Translations under genes and position numbers: made by a program
Assembly (NCBI RefSeq): GCF_000373965.1
Contig: NZ_KB892866.1
Location: 152,566 to 216,565 of the forward strand
From: Uliginosibacterium gangwonense DSM 18521
GTDB taxonomy: Bacteria; Pseudomonadota; Gammaproteobacteria; Burkholderiales; Rhodocyclaceae
Direction: 5' to 3'
DNA: 64,000 bases
Shown here: positions 42,754 through 52,359 of the stretch, piece by piece
How the letters are laid out: the number at the start of each line of letters is the position of its first letter
How positions within the stretch are numbered: the stretch's first letter is position 1
Notes under the pieces: generated by a model
Told to the model about the DNA's origin: nothing
Databases searched by the model: none
What the model saw: the letters and a program-made list of their open reading frames with translations, nothing else

Positions 42754-45700
42754 ATGTCACGTTTCTTTATTGACCGGCCGATTTTTGCCTGGGTGATTGC
42801 CATCATCATCATGATGGCTGGTGCCCTTGCGATTTTTCAACTGCCGATTGCGCAGTACCCTAACGTTGCGCCCCCCCAGGTCAGTATTTCAGCAAGCTAC
42901 CCTGGTGCATCCGCCAAAACCATCGAAAACACCGTCACGCAGGTGATCGAGCAGAACATGAAGGGTATCGACGGTTTGGCCTACATGTCCTCGACCAGCG
43001 ATTCACAGGGTTCGGCCTCCATCACACTGACCTTCGATGCGGGCGTCAACCCGGACATTGCCCAGGTGCAGGTGCAAAACAAACTGCAACTGGCCACGCC
43101 GAAGTTGCCCAGCATCGTGCAAACTCAGGGCATCACTGTTGCCAAGGCCAACGCCAATTTCCTGATGGTGTTGGGCTTTGTTTCTGATGACAACAGCCTG
43201 AGCGACACGGATCTTTCGGACTACGTGTCCGCCAAGGTGCTGGACTCAATCAGTCGCGTCAAGGGCGTTGGAAGCGTGCAGTTGTTCGGTGCGCAACATG
43301 CCATGCGTATCTGGCTTGATCCGCACAAGCTCTATACCTACAAGCTTGACCCGGCAGATGTGACCAGTGCCATCAGCGCACAGAATGCCGAAATCTCGGC
43401 CGGGCAGATTGGTGGCACGCCTTCGGTGAAGGAACAAAAGCTCAATGTCACCATCACTTCGCAATCGCTGTTGCAGACGCCCGAGGAATTTGGGGATATC
43501 CTGCTCAGAACGCAAACAGACGGCTCGACAATCTTCCTCAAGGATGTGGCACGCATCGAGATCGGCGCTGAAGACTATGGTTACATTTCGCGCTTTAACG
43601 GCAATGCAGCCGCCGGTGTGGCCGTCACCCTCACCAACGGTGCCAATGCCTTGGAGACGGCTAAACTGGTGACAAACCGTGTGCACGATCTGGCACAGTA
43701 TTTCCCGAAAAACATGTCGGTAGTCAATCCGTTTGACACCACGCCGGTAGTCCGGAACTCCATCCACGAGGTGATCAAGACACTGGCGGAAGCCATCTTG
43801 CTGGTGTTCCTGGTGATGTACTTGTTTCTGCAGAACTTCCGGGCCACACTGATCCCAACAATTGCGGTACCCGTGGTGCTGTTGGGTACCTTTGGCATCC
43901 TGTATGCATTTGGCTACTCGATCAATACATTGACCATGTTCGGTGTGGTGCTGGCTATCGGCCTCTTAGTGGATGATGCCATCGTGGTCGTGGAGAATGT
44001 CGAACGCGTAATGAGTGAGGAGGGGCTTTCGCCAAAGGATGCCACGCGCAAGTCGATGAGCCAGATTACCGGGGCCCTGGTGGGTATCGGCCTGGTGCTT
44101 TCTGCCGTGTTCGTCCCGATGGCTTTCTTTAGTGGCTCAACAGGGGTGATCTATCGCCAGTTCTCGATCACCATTGTCTCTTCAATGGCACTCTCGGTGC
44201 TGGTGGCACTCATCCTCACTCCAGCGCTGTGCGCTACGCTGCTCAAACCGGTGGAGAAAGACTACGAGCATCACCACCGTGGATTCTTCGGCTGGTTCAA
44301 CCGTATCTTCAATCGCAACGCAGACCGCTATCAGGGGATGGTGGCTGGCATCCTGCGACGCAAGGGCCGTTCCGTGGTGATCTACCTGGGCATTGTGGTG
44401 ATCATGGGTTTTCTCTTTATGCGCATGCCAACGTCTTTTCTGCCTGAAGAAGACCAGGGGGTGCTCTTCGTCTCTGTAATGCTTCCGCCGGGCTCCACCC
44501 AGGCCAGTACGCTGGAGGTGCTCAAGAAGGTGGAAAAACACTTTCTCTCTGATGAGAAAAACAGCGTGGATTCGGTGTTCGGTGTCACCGGATTCAGTTT
44601 TGCCGGCAGCGGCCAGAACACGGCCATGGTCTTCGCTCAACTCAAGGACTGGAGCCAACGCCAGCACCCCGAGCAGCATGTGGCTGCAGTGGCGGATCGT
44701 GCCATGGGCGCGTTCGCACAGATCAATGAAGCCATGGTGTTCGCCTTCGCCCCGCCCGCTATCATGGATCTCGGCAATGCCTCGGGCTTCGACATGCAGT
44801 TACAGGATCAGGGGGGCCTGGGCCATGAGAAGCTTATGGAGGCGCGCAACATGCTTCTCGGCATGACCGCGCAGAATCCGCTACTCACCGACGTGCGCCC
44901 CAACGGCATGGATGACACTCAACAATACCGCCTGGAAGTCGACAAACGTCAGGCCGGCGCGCTGGGTCTGAGCCTCGCTTCGGTCAACGCTGCACTGTCG
45001 ACAGCCTGGGGGGGCTGCTATGTCAATGACTTTCTCGACAGTGGCCGTACCAAAAAGGTTTATGTGCAAGGGGATGCGCCCTTCCGCATGCAGCCTAAAG
45101 ATGTGGATCACTGGTACGTGAAAAATTCGAATGGTGACATGGTGCCCTTCTCGGCCTTCACAAATGCATCATGGATATTCGCTTCACCGCGCCTGGAACG
45201 CTACAACGGCGTCTCGTCGATGGAAATCCAGGGCTCACCAAAGGCTGGTGTGAGTTCCGGGGTGGCCATGACTGAGATGGAAAAGCTCGTCGCCAAGCTG
45301 CCCAGTGGCATCGGCTTCTCATGGACCGGGTTGTCCTATCAGGAGCGCATGGCTGGCTCGCAGGCTCCTATGCTGTATGCGTTTTCTATACTGGTGGTGT
45401 TCCTGTGCCTAGCCGCATTGTATGAAAGCTGGTCGGTGCCCTTCTCAGTGATTCTCGTGGTGCCGCTCGGTGTGCTCGGCGCCGTGCTTGCCACCACGCT
45501 ACGCGGGCTCTCCAACGATGTGTATTTTCAAGTGGGCCTACTTGCCACGGTGGGTCTGGCCACTAAAAATGCAATCCTCATCGTGGAATTCGCCAAGTCG
45601 TTGCAGGAACAAGGCTACAGCCTGATCGAAGCGACGGTGATGGCCGTGCGTATGCGTCTGCGCCCGATCCTCATGACCTCACTGGCTTTTGGCCTCGGTG

Positions 45701-45906
45701 TGCTGCCATTGGCCGTGGCAAATGGTGCAGGTTCGGGGGGGCAGAATGCCATTGGCACCGGTGTGCTGGGCGGCATGATCGCCTCCACCGTGCTGGGGAT
45801 CTTTCTGATCCCGCTGTTCTTCGTGGTCATCCGGGGCTTCTTCCCGGCCAAAACAAAAGCAGGCGAACCTGCCAATGCCGATCTGAAGCAGAGGATTCCA
45901 GAATGA
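42754..45906 (+). CDS. adeB: RND multidrug efflux transporter (AdeB/AcrB-like)
   Basis: A 1050-residue inner-membrane proton/drug antiporter of the HAE1 family, the normal full length. It has 12 predicted helices, with the start [23 protein letters not shown], a first porter domain, TM4 [24 protein letters not shown] with the two proton-relay Asp residues, a second porter half ([25 protein letters not shown]), and TM10 [23 protein letters not shown] with the essential Lys. AGGGAA precedes the ATG. Likely substrates are several amphiphilic drugs, by family. The gene overlaps the outer channel gene by ATGA. Confidence 0.93.
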   Translation: MSRFFIDRPIFAWVIAIIIMMAGALAIFQLPIAQYPNVAPPQVSISASYPGASAKTIENTVTQVIEQNMKGIDGLAYMSSTSDSQGSASITLTFDAGVNPDIAQVQVQNKLQLATPKLPSIVQTQGITVAKANANFLMVLGFVSDDNSLSDTDLSDYVSAKVLDSISRVKGVGSVQLFGAQHAMRIWLDPHKLYTYKLDPADVTSAISAQNAEISAGQIGGTPSVKEQKLNVTITSQSLLQTPEEFGDILLRTQTDGSTIFLKDVARIEIGAEDYGYISRFNGNAAAGVAVTLTNGANALETAKLVTNRVHDLAQYFPKNMSVVNPFDTTPVVRNSIHEVIKTLAEAILLVFLVMYLFLQNFRATLIPTIAVPVVLLGTFGILYAFGYSINTLTMFGVVLAIGLLVDDAIVVVENVERVMSEEGLSPKDATRKSMSQITGALVGIGLVLSAVFVPMAFFSGSTGVIYRQFSITIVSSMALSVLVALILTPALCATLLKPVEKDYEHHHRGFFGWFNRIFNRNADRYQGMVAGILRRKGRSVVIYLGIVVIMGFLFMRMPTSFLPEEDQGVLFVSVMLPPGSTQASTLEVLKKVEKHFLSDEKNSVDSVFGVTGFSFAGSGQNTAMVFAQLKDWSQRQHPEQHVAAVADRAMGAFAQINEAMVFAFAPPAIMDLGNASGFDMQLQDQGGLGHEKLMEARNMLLGMTAQNPLLTDVRPNGMDDTQQYRLEVDKRQAGALGLSLASVNAALSTAWGGCYVNDFLDSGRTKKVYVQGDAPFRMQPKDVDHWYVKNSNGDMVPFSAFTNASWIFASPRLERYNGVSSMEIQGSPKAGVSSGVAMTEMEKLVAKLPSGIGFSWTGLSYQERMAGSQAPMLYAFSILVVFLCLAALYESWSVPFSVILVVPLGVLGAVLATTLRGLSNDVYFQVGLLATVGLATKNAILIVEFAKSLQEQGYSLIEATVMAVRMRLRPILMTSLAFGLGVLPLAVANGAGSGGQNAIGTGVLGGMIASTVLGIFLIPLFFVVIRGFFPAKTKAGEPANADLKQRIPE

Positions 45907-47324
45907 AGCAAGGTCATCTTTCGGCGGCCATCGTCGCCCTTATCCTCTCCGGCTGTAGCACAATGTTGACTCCGGCATACGAACGCCCGGATGCGCCTGT
46001 ACCGCAGAATTGGCCGACTCAAGGCAGCTATGAAGGGGCCATCTTTGAAGGCCAGACGCCAGCGATTGACACAGGTTGGAAGTATTTTATCCGCGACGAA
46101 CGCCTGCGCACGCTTGTTGAGATGGCGCTCGCCAATAACCGCGATCTACGCATTGCCGCACTCAATGTTAAACGCGCCCGAGCCGCCTACGGCATCAGCC
46201 GCGCCGACGTGTTCCCCAGCATCAGCGCAACCGGTACGGCCACACACGCCAAGGGCGCCCGCGATGTAGTGGGTAACCAAGCCAGTCGCATCAGCCACAA
46301 CTACAGCGCCACTTTGGGGTTTGCAAGCTACGAACTGGATTTTTTTGGCAAGATCCAGAACCAGACCGATGCCTCGTATGAGGCTTGGCTACAGCTTGCC
46401 GAAACACGTGATGCCTCCCAGATCAGCCTGATTGCACAAGTGATCAGCGGATTTTTGAATCTTGCCGCAGACAAAGAACGTCTGAAGCTCGCACAGGATA
46501 CATTTACAAGCTTGGAGGACAGCCTTCGCCTAACACTTAAACGTCATGAGTTGAAGGTTAGCTCGCAGATTGACGTAACCTCCGCGCAGGCAAGCCTTGA
46601 AGCAGCCCGTGTAGACATTGCCAACTACAGAACCGCTGTGGCACAGGACGAAAATGCTCTGGCGTTACTCATTGGAGCGCCGGTACCTGCCCACCTCCAT
46701 CCACCGCTTGGTCTCTTTGACGATGCAACGATTCTGGAGGAAGTCCCGACCGGGCTGAGTTCCGACATTCTCCTGCGCCGACCGGACCTGCGCGCTGACG
46801 AACACGCACTGAAGGCTGCAAACGCCAACATTGGCGCAGCGCGTGCAGCATTTTTCCCGAGCATCACACTCACTGCCAATGTAGGTACGGCAAGTACCGA
46901 ACTCGGGCGACTTTTCAATGCGGGCAACGGCACTTGGACTTTCGCACCTCAGATCAATCTGCCAATCTTCGCCGGTGGCCGCTTGCAGTCTTCACTGGAT
47001 CAAGCCAAAGTCTCCCGCGAAATCCAGATAGCTACCTATGAGAAGGACGTGCAGACAGCATTCCGCGAAGTGGCTGACGCGCTGGCCCAGCGTGGCACCG
47101 CAGATGATGTTTTACAAGCTCAGCAAGCGCAGACGGATGCCTACGAAAAGAGCTACAAGCTTGCCCGGCTTCGCTACAAAAATGGGGTCGACAGTTATCT
47201 CTCGATGCTCGTTTATCAACGCTCCTACTATGCTGCGCAACTTTCACTGCTAAGCACAAGGCTTTCTCGGCAGACCAATCTGGTCACTCTCTACAAAGCA
47301 CTCGGAGGCGGTGTGAGTGAATGA
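45903..47324 (+). CDS. adeC: RND outer-membrane channel (NodT/OprM family, AdeC-like)
   Basis: A 473-residue TolC-like outer-membrane lipoprotein with lipobox LILSGC (Cys18). The outer-membrane efflux domains are present twice (about 60-260 and 275-460), with [59 protein letters not shown] and [20 protein letters not shown], all typical of NodT factors. It completes the tripartite pump. A hairpin at 47398 probably ends the transcript. Confidence 0.92.
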   Translation: MKQGHLSAAIVALILSGCSTMLTPAYERPDAPVPQNWPTQGSYEGAIFEGQTPAIDTGWKYFIRDERLRTLVEMALANNRDLRIAALNVKRARAAYGISRADVFPSISATGTATHAKGARDVVGNQASRISHNYSATLGFASYELDFFGKIQNQTDASYEAWLQLAETRDASQISLIAQVISGFLNLAADKERLKLAQDTFTSLEDSLRLTLKRHELKVSSQIDVTSAQASLEAARVDIANYRTAVAQDENALALLIGAPVPAHLHPPLGLFDDATILEEVPTGLSSDILLRRPDLRADEHALKAANANIGAARAAFFPSITLTANVGTASTELGRLFNAGNGTWTFAPQINLPIFAGGRLQSSLDQAKVSREIQIATYEKDVQTAFREVADALAQRGTADDVLQAQQAQTDAYEKSYKLARLRYKNGVDSYLSMLVYQRSYYAAQLSLLSTRLSRQTNLVTLYKALGGGVSE

Positions 47325-47397
47325 CAGCCGCCCGTAAAGACATCCACCCCAGCTATTCTATGCATCTAAAATTGAAATGTGGGGCATAACCAATTCT

Positions 47398-47427
47398 GCA
47401 GAGGCGTATTTTATAATGCGCCTCTGC
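47398..47427. terminator. Bidirectional terminator-like hairpin
   Basis: GCAGAGGCG and CGCCTCTGC are perfect nine-base arms with a TA-rich loop, between the convergent adeC (plus) and MBL-fold (minus) genes. There is no long T-run, so efficiency is uncertain. Confidence 0.55.
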
Positions 47428-47492
47428 TAGAAATATTGATTCGTGGTTGGATGCGTTGCTTGTCGTGTTGCCCTAATTGCATAGGGCAAAAC

Positions 47493-48380
47493 TCACCACT
47501 GCATTTCACCCTTGTTGACCTTGGCGCCAATGTCCAGTGCGATGCCGAGTCCCGCACCCGGGTATGCTTTTTTCATGGCTTCGATCAGTTCGGTGCCGTT
47601 CTTAGCCTTGGCGGATTCGGTGTCAAAGCGGTGCAGATATTCACGTGTATATTGCACAGTGCTGATATCCAGTGCCGTACCCGGCGCACTATGGCCTGGT
47701 ACAACGGTTAAAGGCTTGAGTGCTTCGATCTCGTCAAGTTGCGCGAACCAGGCTTGGTGCTCGGCAGGCTTTTGCGTGTCAGCGGTCCAGACATGCAGGT
47801 TGCCGAAAATGGCGATGTTGCCGACCACAGCCTTGATGGAGGGAATCCAGGTGTAAGGGCGATGAGCCAATACTCCGGTCGTGCCGCGCACTTCGATGGT
47901 TTCGCCATCTACCATCAGCGTATTGCCCTTCAATTCGTCCGGAATAATCGGTTGATGTGGTGCATTGGCGCCCATCTTCGGTGCCCAAAAGGCTAGCTTC
48001 CCAGCGAGTTTGGTCTGGATCTTCTCGCGTACAGCAGGGGTTGTAACGACTTGGGCTTGAGGAAACAGGTCCTTGAGTACCTCTGCGCCAAAGTAGAAAT
48101 CAGGATCGGCATTGCTGATGAAAATGGTTTTGAGTGTTTTGCCACTGTCGAGCACATTGGCAGCAACGCGCAGGGCATCGGCACGGGTGAAACCACTATC
48201 GATCACGACCGCTTCAGTCTTTCCGCTGATCACCACGGCGTTTACGTTGAAACTATTGCCATCGGCGTTGTACACCTTAAGCGTCAATGGCGCAGTCTGC
48301 GCACTGGCGCTTGAGGTTGCGACGATGCCCAGGGCTAGGGTGGGAACGAGAAGGCGGCTGATTTGCTTGAGGCTGAACAT
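47493..48380 (-). CDS. Exported metallo-beta-lactamase-fold protein with altered metal motif
   Basis: A 295-residue protein with signal peptide ending near SASAQ (about residue 28). The fold is recognisable from VISGKTEAVVIDSGFTRADALRVA, TIFISNADPDFYFGAEVLKDLFPQ and VVPGHSAPG. The usual H-x-H-x-D-H zinc motif reads N-A-D-P-D-F here, leaving few ligands, while the GH motif later is kept. A group of MBL proteins with DPDxYFG is known to me, so this is a subfamily rather than a mutation; the reaction is unknown. AAGGAG precedes the ATG. It is divergent from a LysR gene 110 bases away. Confidence 0.8.
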   Translation of the reverse strand: MFSLKQISRLLVPTLALGIVATSSASAQTAPLTLKVYNADGNSFNVNAVVISGKTEAVVIDSGFTRADALRVAANVLDSGKTLKTIFISNADPDFYFGAEVLKDLFPQAQVVTTPAVREKIQTKLAGKLAFWAPKMGANAPHQPIIPDELKGNTLMVDGETIEVRGTTGVLAHRPYTWIPSIKAVVGNIAIFGNLHVWTADTQKPAEHQAWFAQLDEIEALKPLTVVPGHSAPGTALDISTVQYTREYLHRFDTESAKAKNGTELIEAMKKAYPGAGLGIALDIGAKVNKGEMQW

Positions 48381-48490
48381 GTGGATCTCCTTGAAACAGT
48401 GAGTGGGCTTGCGATAGGAGGTACTTTATGTTTTGCGATTGGATAGATAAAGTTCGTTATAGTTGATTATTTTTTGCGTGGATCGATGCA

Positions 48491-49423
48491 ATGGACCGTT
48501 TAACCGCTGTACGTGTATTTGTAGAGGTCGCCGATCTGGGAGGGCTCACGCCAGCGGCAGAGCGCTTGGACATGTCTACCGCAATGGTGAGTCGTTACCT
48601 GGCGGCAATCGAAGAGTGGTTTGGGGCGCGACTGTTGCACCGTACCACACGCAAGGTAAGCCTTACGGATGCGGGGTTTGCCGCTTTACCCGCCTGCCGA
48701 CAAATGTTGGATATCGCGGAAGAAGCCCAACACATTGCAGCGGAGCGTAGTCGTGAGCCTGCCGGAGTGTTGCGTGTCACCAGCTCAGGTTCATTTGCTG
48801 ATGCGCAACTGACCTCTGCCCTGGTGGATTTCCAGCAACAACACCCGCAGGTCGAAGTTATGCTGTCGGTGGGCGACAGGGCGGCGGATTTGGTCGGCGA
48901 GCGGGTTGATCTGGCCGTGCGCATCACCAATACGCTTGACCCCACCATGATCACACGCCCATTGGCGCTATGCCGCTCCGTACTGTGTGCGTCCCCCGCA
49001 TACCTGCAGCGCCACGGCTCGCCCCGCAGCGTGGAGGACCTTCACAACTATCGCTGCATTGCACACGCGTTCGGGATCGGCAAACAGTACCGTTTTACAC
49101 GTGGGCAGGAGACGATTGAAGTCCCAGTGAATTGGAGCTTTCACACCAACGAGACAGCCGTTCTCCGCCGTGCGGTATTGTCCGGCGCAGGCATCGGCAT
49201 GCTGCCCACCTACTATGTGGGGGGGGATTTGCAGCAAGGCGATCTCATTCAAATCTTGCCAGCAGAAGAACCGGAGATTCTGGGCATCCATGCCATCTAT
49301 CTATCCCGCCAACATCAACCGCTCGCGTTACGGCTGCTCGTGGACTTTCTTGCTGAGCGTTTTGGCGGGCCTGTGCCGATATGGGATCTGGCGCTATCAC
49401 TCTCTCAAAGAGTGGGCATGTGA
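48491..49423 (+). CDS. LysR-family transcriptional regulator
   Basis: A 310-residue regulator with N-terminal helix-turn-helix (MDRLTAVRVFVEVADLGGLTPAAERLDMSTAMVSRYLAAIE) and effector domain (GVLRVTSSGSFADAQLTSALVDF ... GIGMLPTYYVG). It is divergent from the MBL-fold gene and so probably controls it. Its C-terminus (LSRQHQPLALRLLVDFL) recurs in the fragment at 34381-34632, meaning a paralogue was once present there. Confidence 0.88.
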   Translation: MDRLTAVRVFVEVADLGGLTPAAERLDMSTAMVSRYLAAIEEWFGARLLHRTTRKVSLTDAGFAALPACRQMLDIAEEAQHIAAERSREPAGVLRVTSSGSFADAQLTSALVDFQQQHPQVEVMLSVGDRAADLVGERVDLAVRITNTLDPTMITRPLALCRSVLCASPAYLQRHGSPRSVEDLHNYRCIAHAFGIGKQYRFTRGQETIEVPVNWSFHTNETAVLRRAVLSGAGIGMLPTYYVGGDLQQGDLIQILPAEEPEILGIHAIYLSRQHQPLALRLLVDFLAERFGGPVPIWDLALSLSQRVGM

Positions 49424-49839
49424 TCTTATTGCTATAAGCCTGCCAACTCATCTGCCCCCAATCAAGCACAGAATGCGGTCATGACATATCGCTTGTCAAA
49501 CCTCTATCGCTATCAGTTTTGTATATTTTGGAACAGAAAGATGAGCGATTGGATCAGCTCAATCTGTATTGAGGCGAAGCCGCCAGTGGCGGCGCAAGAA
49601 TAGGGGCCGCGTTAGCGACCCGGCCAGCAGCTTTGAGCGGCCCACATAATGAAGGCCCCCGGTTTTGCCGGGGGATTGTTACTCGATAGATTTGCCGTAC
49701 GCAGACATCTCGGTATTAGCTGCTATTGATGGTATTTCAGACAATTGCAGCAGATATTTCTTTGGGATACGTTCTGTACAAATGGTTTAGGTCCAGCAGA
49801 TCGATCCGCAGAAGCTGTACGACCCACTGGAACCAAGCC
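49424..49839. other. Gene-poor gap
   Basis: This 416-base gap between the LysR gene (plus) and the first esterase gene (minus, end) holds the hairpin at 49656 and a GC-rich stretch with small inverted repeats (about 49570-49620). No gene seen. Confidence 0.5.
49656..49674. terminator. GC-rich hairpin
   Basis: CCCCCGG and CCGGGGG around a TTTTG loop, followed by ATTGTT on the plus strand. It lies between the LysR gene and the xylan island and could close either one. Confidence 0.5.
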
Positions 49840-50781
49840 TCAGAACCGGTCGAAGAATGTCTTGATTTCCTTGGCTGCGAAAGCGGGTGGCCAATGGCCA
49901 CCGTCGTTATAGCCGCACCAAGCCACCGGATACTTGGAATTACAGCCTTGATACTCCACGCAGCCATTTGTCCCAATCGCGCGGGTGGTGGTCGTGCAGC
50001 TGTTCTTGGCGATATATTTGTCGCGCGCTTCCTCGCCATATTGGTAGCCCACCACCGAATCTACCTTGGAGTGCAGCAAGATGGCAGCAACTTTGTTTTG
50101 TGAGTTGCCACAACCGCTCCACAGCGAACCCGACATCGGCGCCACGGCACGGAATGTGTTGCCCATCTCACAACCGATGGCATTGGACATCATGCCACCA
50201 AAGCTGAAGCCAGTTGCGTAAATGCGCGAGGTATCCAGACACAAACCATTTTTAAGTTGGTCTACCATGGCTTGCACAAAGTGGATGTCACGGTTATTGG
50301 GGTTGGCCCAACCGCTGTCGAGCCCATTGGGCGCAACAAAGATCGCGCTATCGCCGTAGAGTTCCTTCAGGCCATAAAAGGGTTTTTGGCTCGCCCAAGA
50401 ATTGCCGTTATACACGTCCGTCGCTTGTCCTCCCCTCCAATGCAACCCGACCACCAGTGGGTAAGCTTTCTTCGGATTGTAGTTGGCGGGCACGCTGACC
50501 AAAAACTCCCGACTCAAGCCATCGGAGGTCAGAGTGTACTTACCATTGGCAAACAAGGTTGTCGAACTGCAGCCTTTGCTAGACACGGCGGACACTGCCG
50601 AGATGCTTGCGGTATTGTTGCTGGAGGACGATGCGCTCTCTAGTGAAGATGTGTTGTTCGATAAGGCAGTACTGTTCGTGGAAGCCGAGCTTGTGTCGCT
50701 TGTGCCACCACCGCAGCCGGTTGCAAGGATAGCCATTGCGAAAACCAAGGGCACCGACCGGAAAAGAGAAGTTGAAATCAT
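49840..50781 (-). CDS. CE1-like feruloyl esterase / PHB-depolymerase-family lipoprotein
   Basis: A 313-residue exported esterase. The N-terminus is a signal with a possible lipobox (ATGC, Cys23), then a 45-residue Ser/Asn/Thr linker. The catalytic domain has REFLVSVPANYNPKKAYPLVVGLHWRGGQA, the nucleophile Ser193 in YATGFSFGGMMSN, Asp in LHSKVDSVVGY and His in DGGHWPPAFA. This is the LpqC/FaeC-type group that removes ferulate from arabinoxylan. It lies next to the GH30, GH62 and GH10 genes, which supports feruloyl esterase over PHB depolymerase. A close paralogue is at 57099. AGGAG lies nine bases before the ATG. Confidence 0.85.
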   Translation of the reverse strand: MISTSLFRSVPLVFAMAILATGCGGGTSDTSSASTNSTALSNNTSSLESASSSSNNTASISAVSAVSSKGCSSTTLFANGKYTLTSDGLSREFLVSVPANYNPKKAYPLVVGLHWRGGQATDVYNGNSWASQKPFYGLKELYGDSAIFVAPNGLDSGWANPNNRDIHFVQAMVDQLKNGLCLDTSRIYATGFSFGGMMSNAIGCEMGNTFRAVAPMSGSLWSGCGNSQNKVAAILLHSKVDSVVGYQYGEEARDKYIAKNSCTTTTRAIGTNGCVEYQGCNSKYPVAWCGYNDGGHWPPAFAAKEIKTFFDRF

Positions 50782-50896
50782 GATAATAAGCTCCTAGTCA
50801 AAAAAAATCTTGAGATCTATCCGCACATATTATGGATTGGCAAAAACTTAAGAATGAAAGTACAACTGGCATAGAAATATGCGGATAGACGATTGA

Positions 50897-52195
50897 TTAC
50901 TGTACGTAAGTGGTAACACTCATCGCTGGCAACTTGGCCGTAAAGGCATTTCCACTTACAGTGATCGGGCTTTGTTGTACAAATCGCCCACTACCACTGG
51001 TTTGATAAGGAATCAACGAAGTAATAGTTTTGTTTTTGATCAGGACAGGCTGGCTGACTGAGTAATTGTTGGCATTAATCATCACCAGCACGTAATGACT
51101 GCTCCCTGCATAAGCTGATAAATACACACCGCTCGCAGGTTGAGCTGTTGCGTCATAACGTGCATACCCAGGACGAATATAGCGAGAGAAGTGCTGAACA
51201 CCCGTGCCAAAATAGGTCGGGTTGTTGCTGTTGTCGATCAACCCGGTTGGCTGGCTATCGTTGGAGTTGACCAACCACCACCAAACATACGCATTGTACT
51301 GTCCGACCACCATGGAGTTGTGGATTTCAGTCGCGGCAGCAACAGCATCGGCCAGATTAGTGCTCCAAGCACTGGCAGTAGCAGTTTTTGCCGTTGAATC
51401 CAAATAGTGCTCAGTCATCCAGAGTTCTTTGCCTTTGCTCTTGGCCAAGGTCGGGTAGCTTGGTTTGCTTCCGTATAAGTGCCCACCGATGATGGAGATG
51501 TTGGTCGCGGCACTCACGTTGTTAAGCGCCGCAGCAGACATGTTCGGGTTGAAATTTAAGGATTCCGGCATCATCAGTTTGACCGTAGATCCTGAAATGG
51601 CGCGGGCACCGTAGTTGGCAGCCCAAGTTGCTAACTGATCTGCCGACCACAAACACGATTCATAGTTCTGTGGATCCCAATCTGGCTCATTTTGTATAGA
51701 TATCGCGTACAAATTGACGCCTTTTGTTTTTGCGTAACTGATATAAGACTTCAGGTAATTCGCATAGTCTCCGTAACTCGATGTCGCCAAGTTGCCGCTC
51801 CACAGTTTGTTGGAGCGGTTATCGTTTCCCACTTTCATGCTCACTGGCGGCGTCCATGGCGTTGCAAAAACAATCGCCCCCAGGTCCTGCGCTGCTTTGC
51901 CGTTTGTCAGCTCCGCATTCCATGCAGAGGTATCAGCTGTTTGTGACGAACTATTCCAAGTGGCTGGCGCAATGCGTAAGCGCATGATACTCAATCCCAG
52001 GCTGCCACTATCTGTTCCATACAATTTTTTGACCCGAGCTGAAGTCATCACTCCATTCCAGGCTTCCGACCCCCCAAAGCCACGAATCGTCTGTCCTACT
52101 TTTGCGTAATCAACTTCCGCTGTCGTAGCACCCCACGCAAATAGTGGTGTCAGGCACAAAAGCACAGGAAAAATTTTCTTTTTGAATTTGAACAT
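50897..52195 (-). CDS. GH30 endo-xylanase (subfamily 8 type)
   Basis: A secreted xylanase of 432 residues, with signal peptide KKKIFPVLLCLTPLFAWG. The TIM barrel begins with VGQTIRGFGGSEAWNG; acid/base Glu is in SIQNEPDWDP (Glu170) and the nucleophile in LWMTEHYLD (Glu262). A C-terminal beta-domain follows (YVLVMINANNYSVSQPV ...). Classical members need a glucuronic acid side group bound by an Arg after the WW pair; here the segment is YVWWWLVNSNDSQPTGL, without that Arg. ATG 52195 has GGAG six bases upstream. A perfect 18-base palindrome lies about 30 bases upstream. Confidence 0.87.
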   Translation of the reverse strand: MFKFKKKIFPVLLCLTPLFAWGATTAEVDYAKVGQTIRGFGGSEAWNGVMTSARVKKLYGTDSGSLGLSIMRLRIAPATWNSSSQTADTSAWNAELTNGKAAQDLGAIVFATPWTPPVSMKVGNDNRSNKLWSGNLATSSYGDYANYLKSYISYAKTKGVNLYAISIQNEPDWDPQNYESCLWSADQLATWAANYGARAISGSTVKLMMPESLNFNPNMSAAALNNVSAATNISIIGGHLYGSKPSYPTLAKSKGKELWMTEHYLDSTAKTATASAWSTNLADAVAAATEIHNSMVVGQYNAYVWWWLVNSNDSQPTGLIDNSNNPTYFGTGVQHFSRYIRPGYARYDATAQPASGVYLSAYAGSSHYVLVMINANNYSVSQPVLIKNKTITSLIPYQTSGSGRFVQQSPITVSGNAFTAKLPAMSVTTYVQ

Positions 52196-52225
52196 CATGC
52201 ACTCCATCTTCAATGATTATAAATA

Positions 52226-52243
52226 GTGTTTTGATCAAAACAC
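52226..52243. promoter_or_regulatory. Perfect 18-base palindrome upstream of GH30 gene
   Basis: GTGTTTTGATCAAAACAC is fully self-complementary and lies 31-48 bases upstream of the GH30 start, a position where a repressor would block the promoter. No second copy was seen elsewhere in the island. Confidence 0.5.
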
Positions 52244-52311
52244 CGCTTATTGTCCTTGACGTCGTTTGTATTCAATCAGAGCAACAGCAAGTCCAGGTAT
52301 TTCACTCTGTC

Positions 52312-52341
52312 CGGATTGCGGGGTTCCCACCCCACAATCCG
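52312..52341 (-). terminator. Strong hairpin downstream of GH62 gene
   Basis: CGGATTGCGGGG pairs with CCCCACAATCCG with one G-T type mismatch and a six-base loop, 19 bases after the GH62 stop. There is no clear T-run on the minus strand, so it may protect the mRNA end rather than terminate. Confidence 0.5.
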
Positions 52342-52359
52342 TAGCAGAAAAAACCTTTC

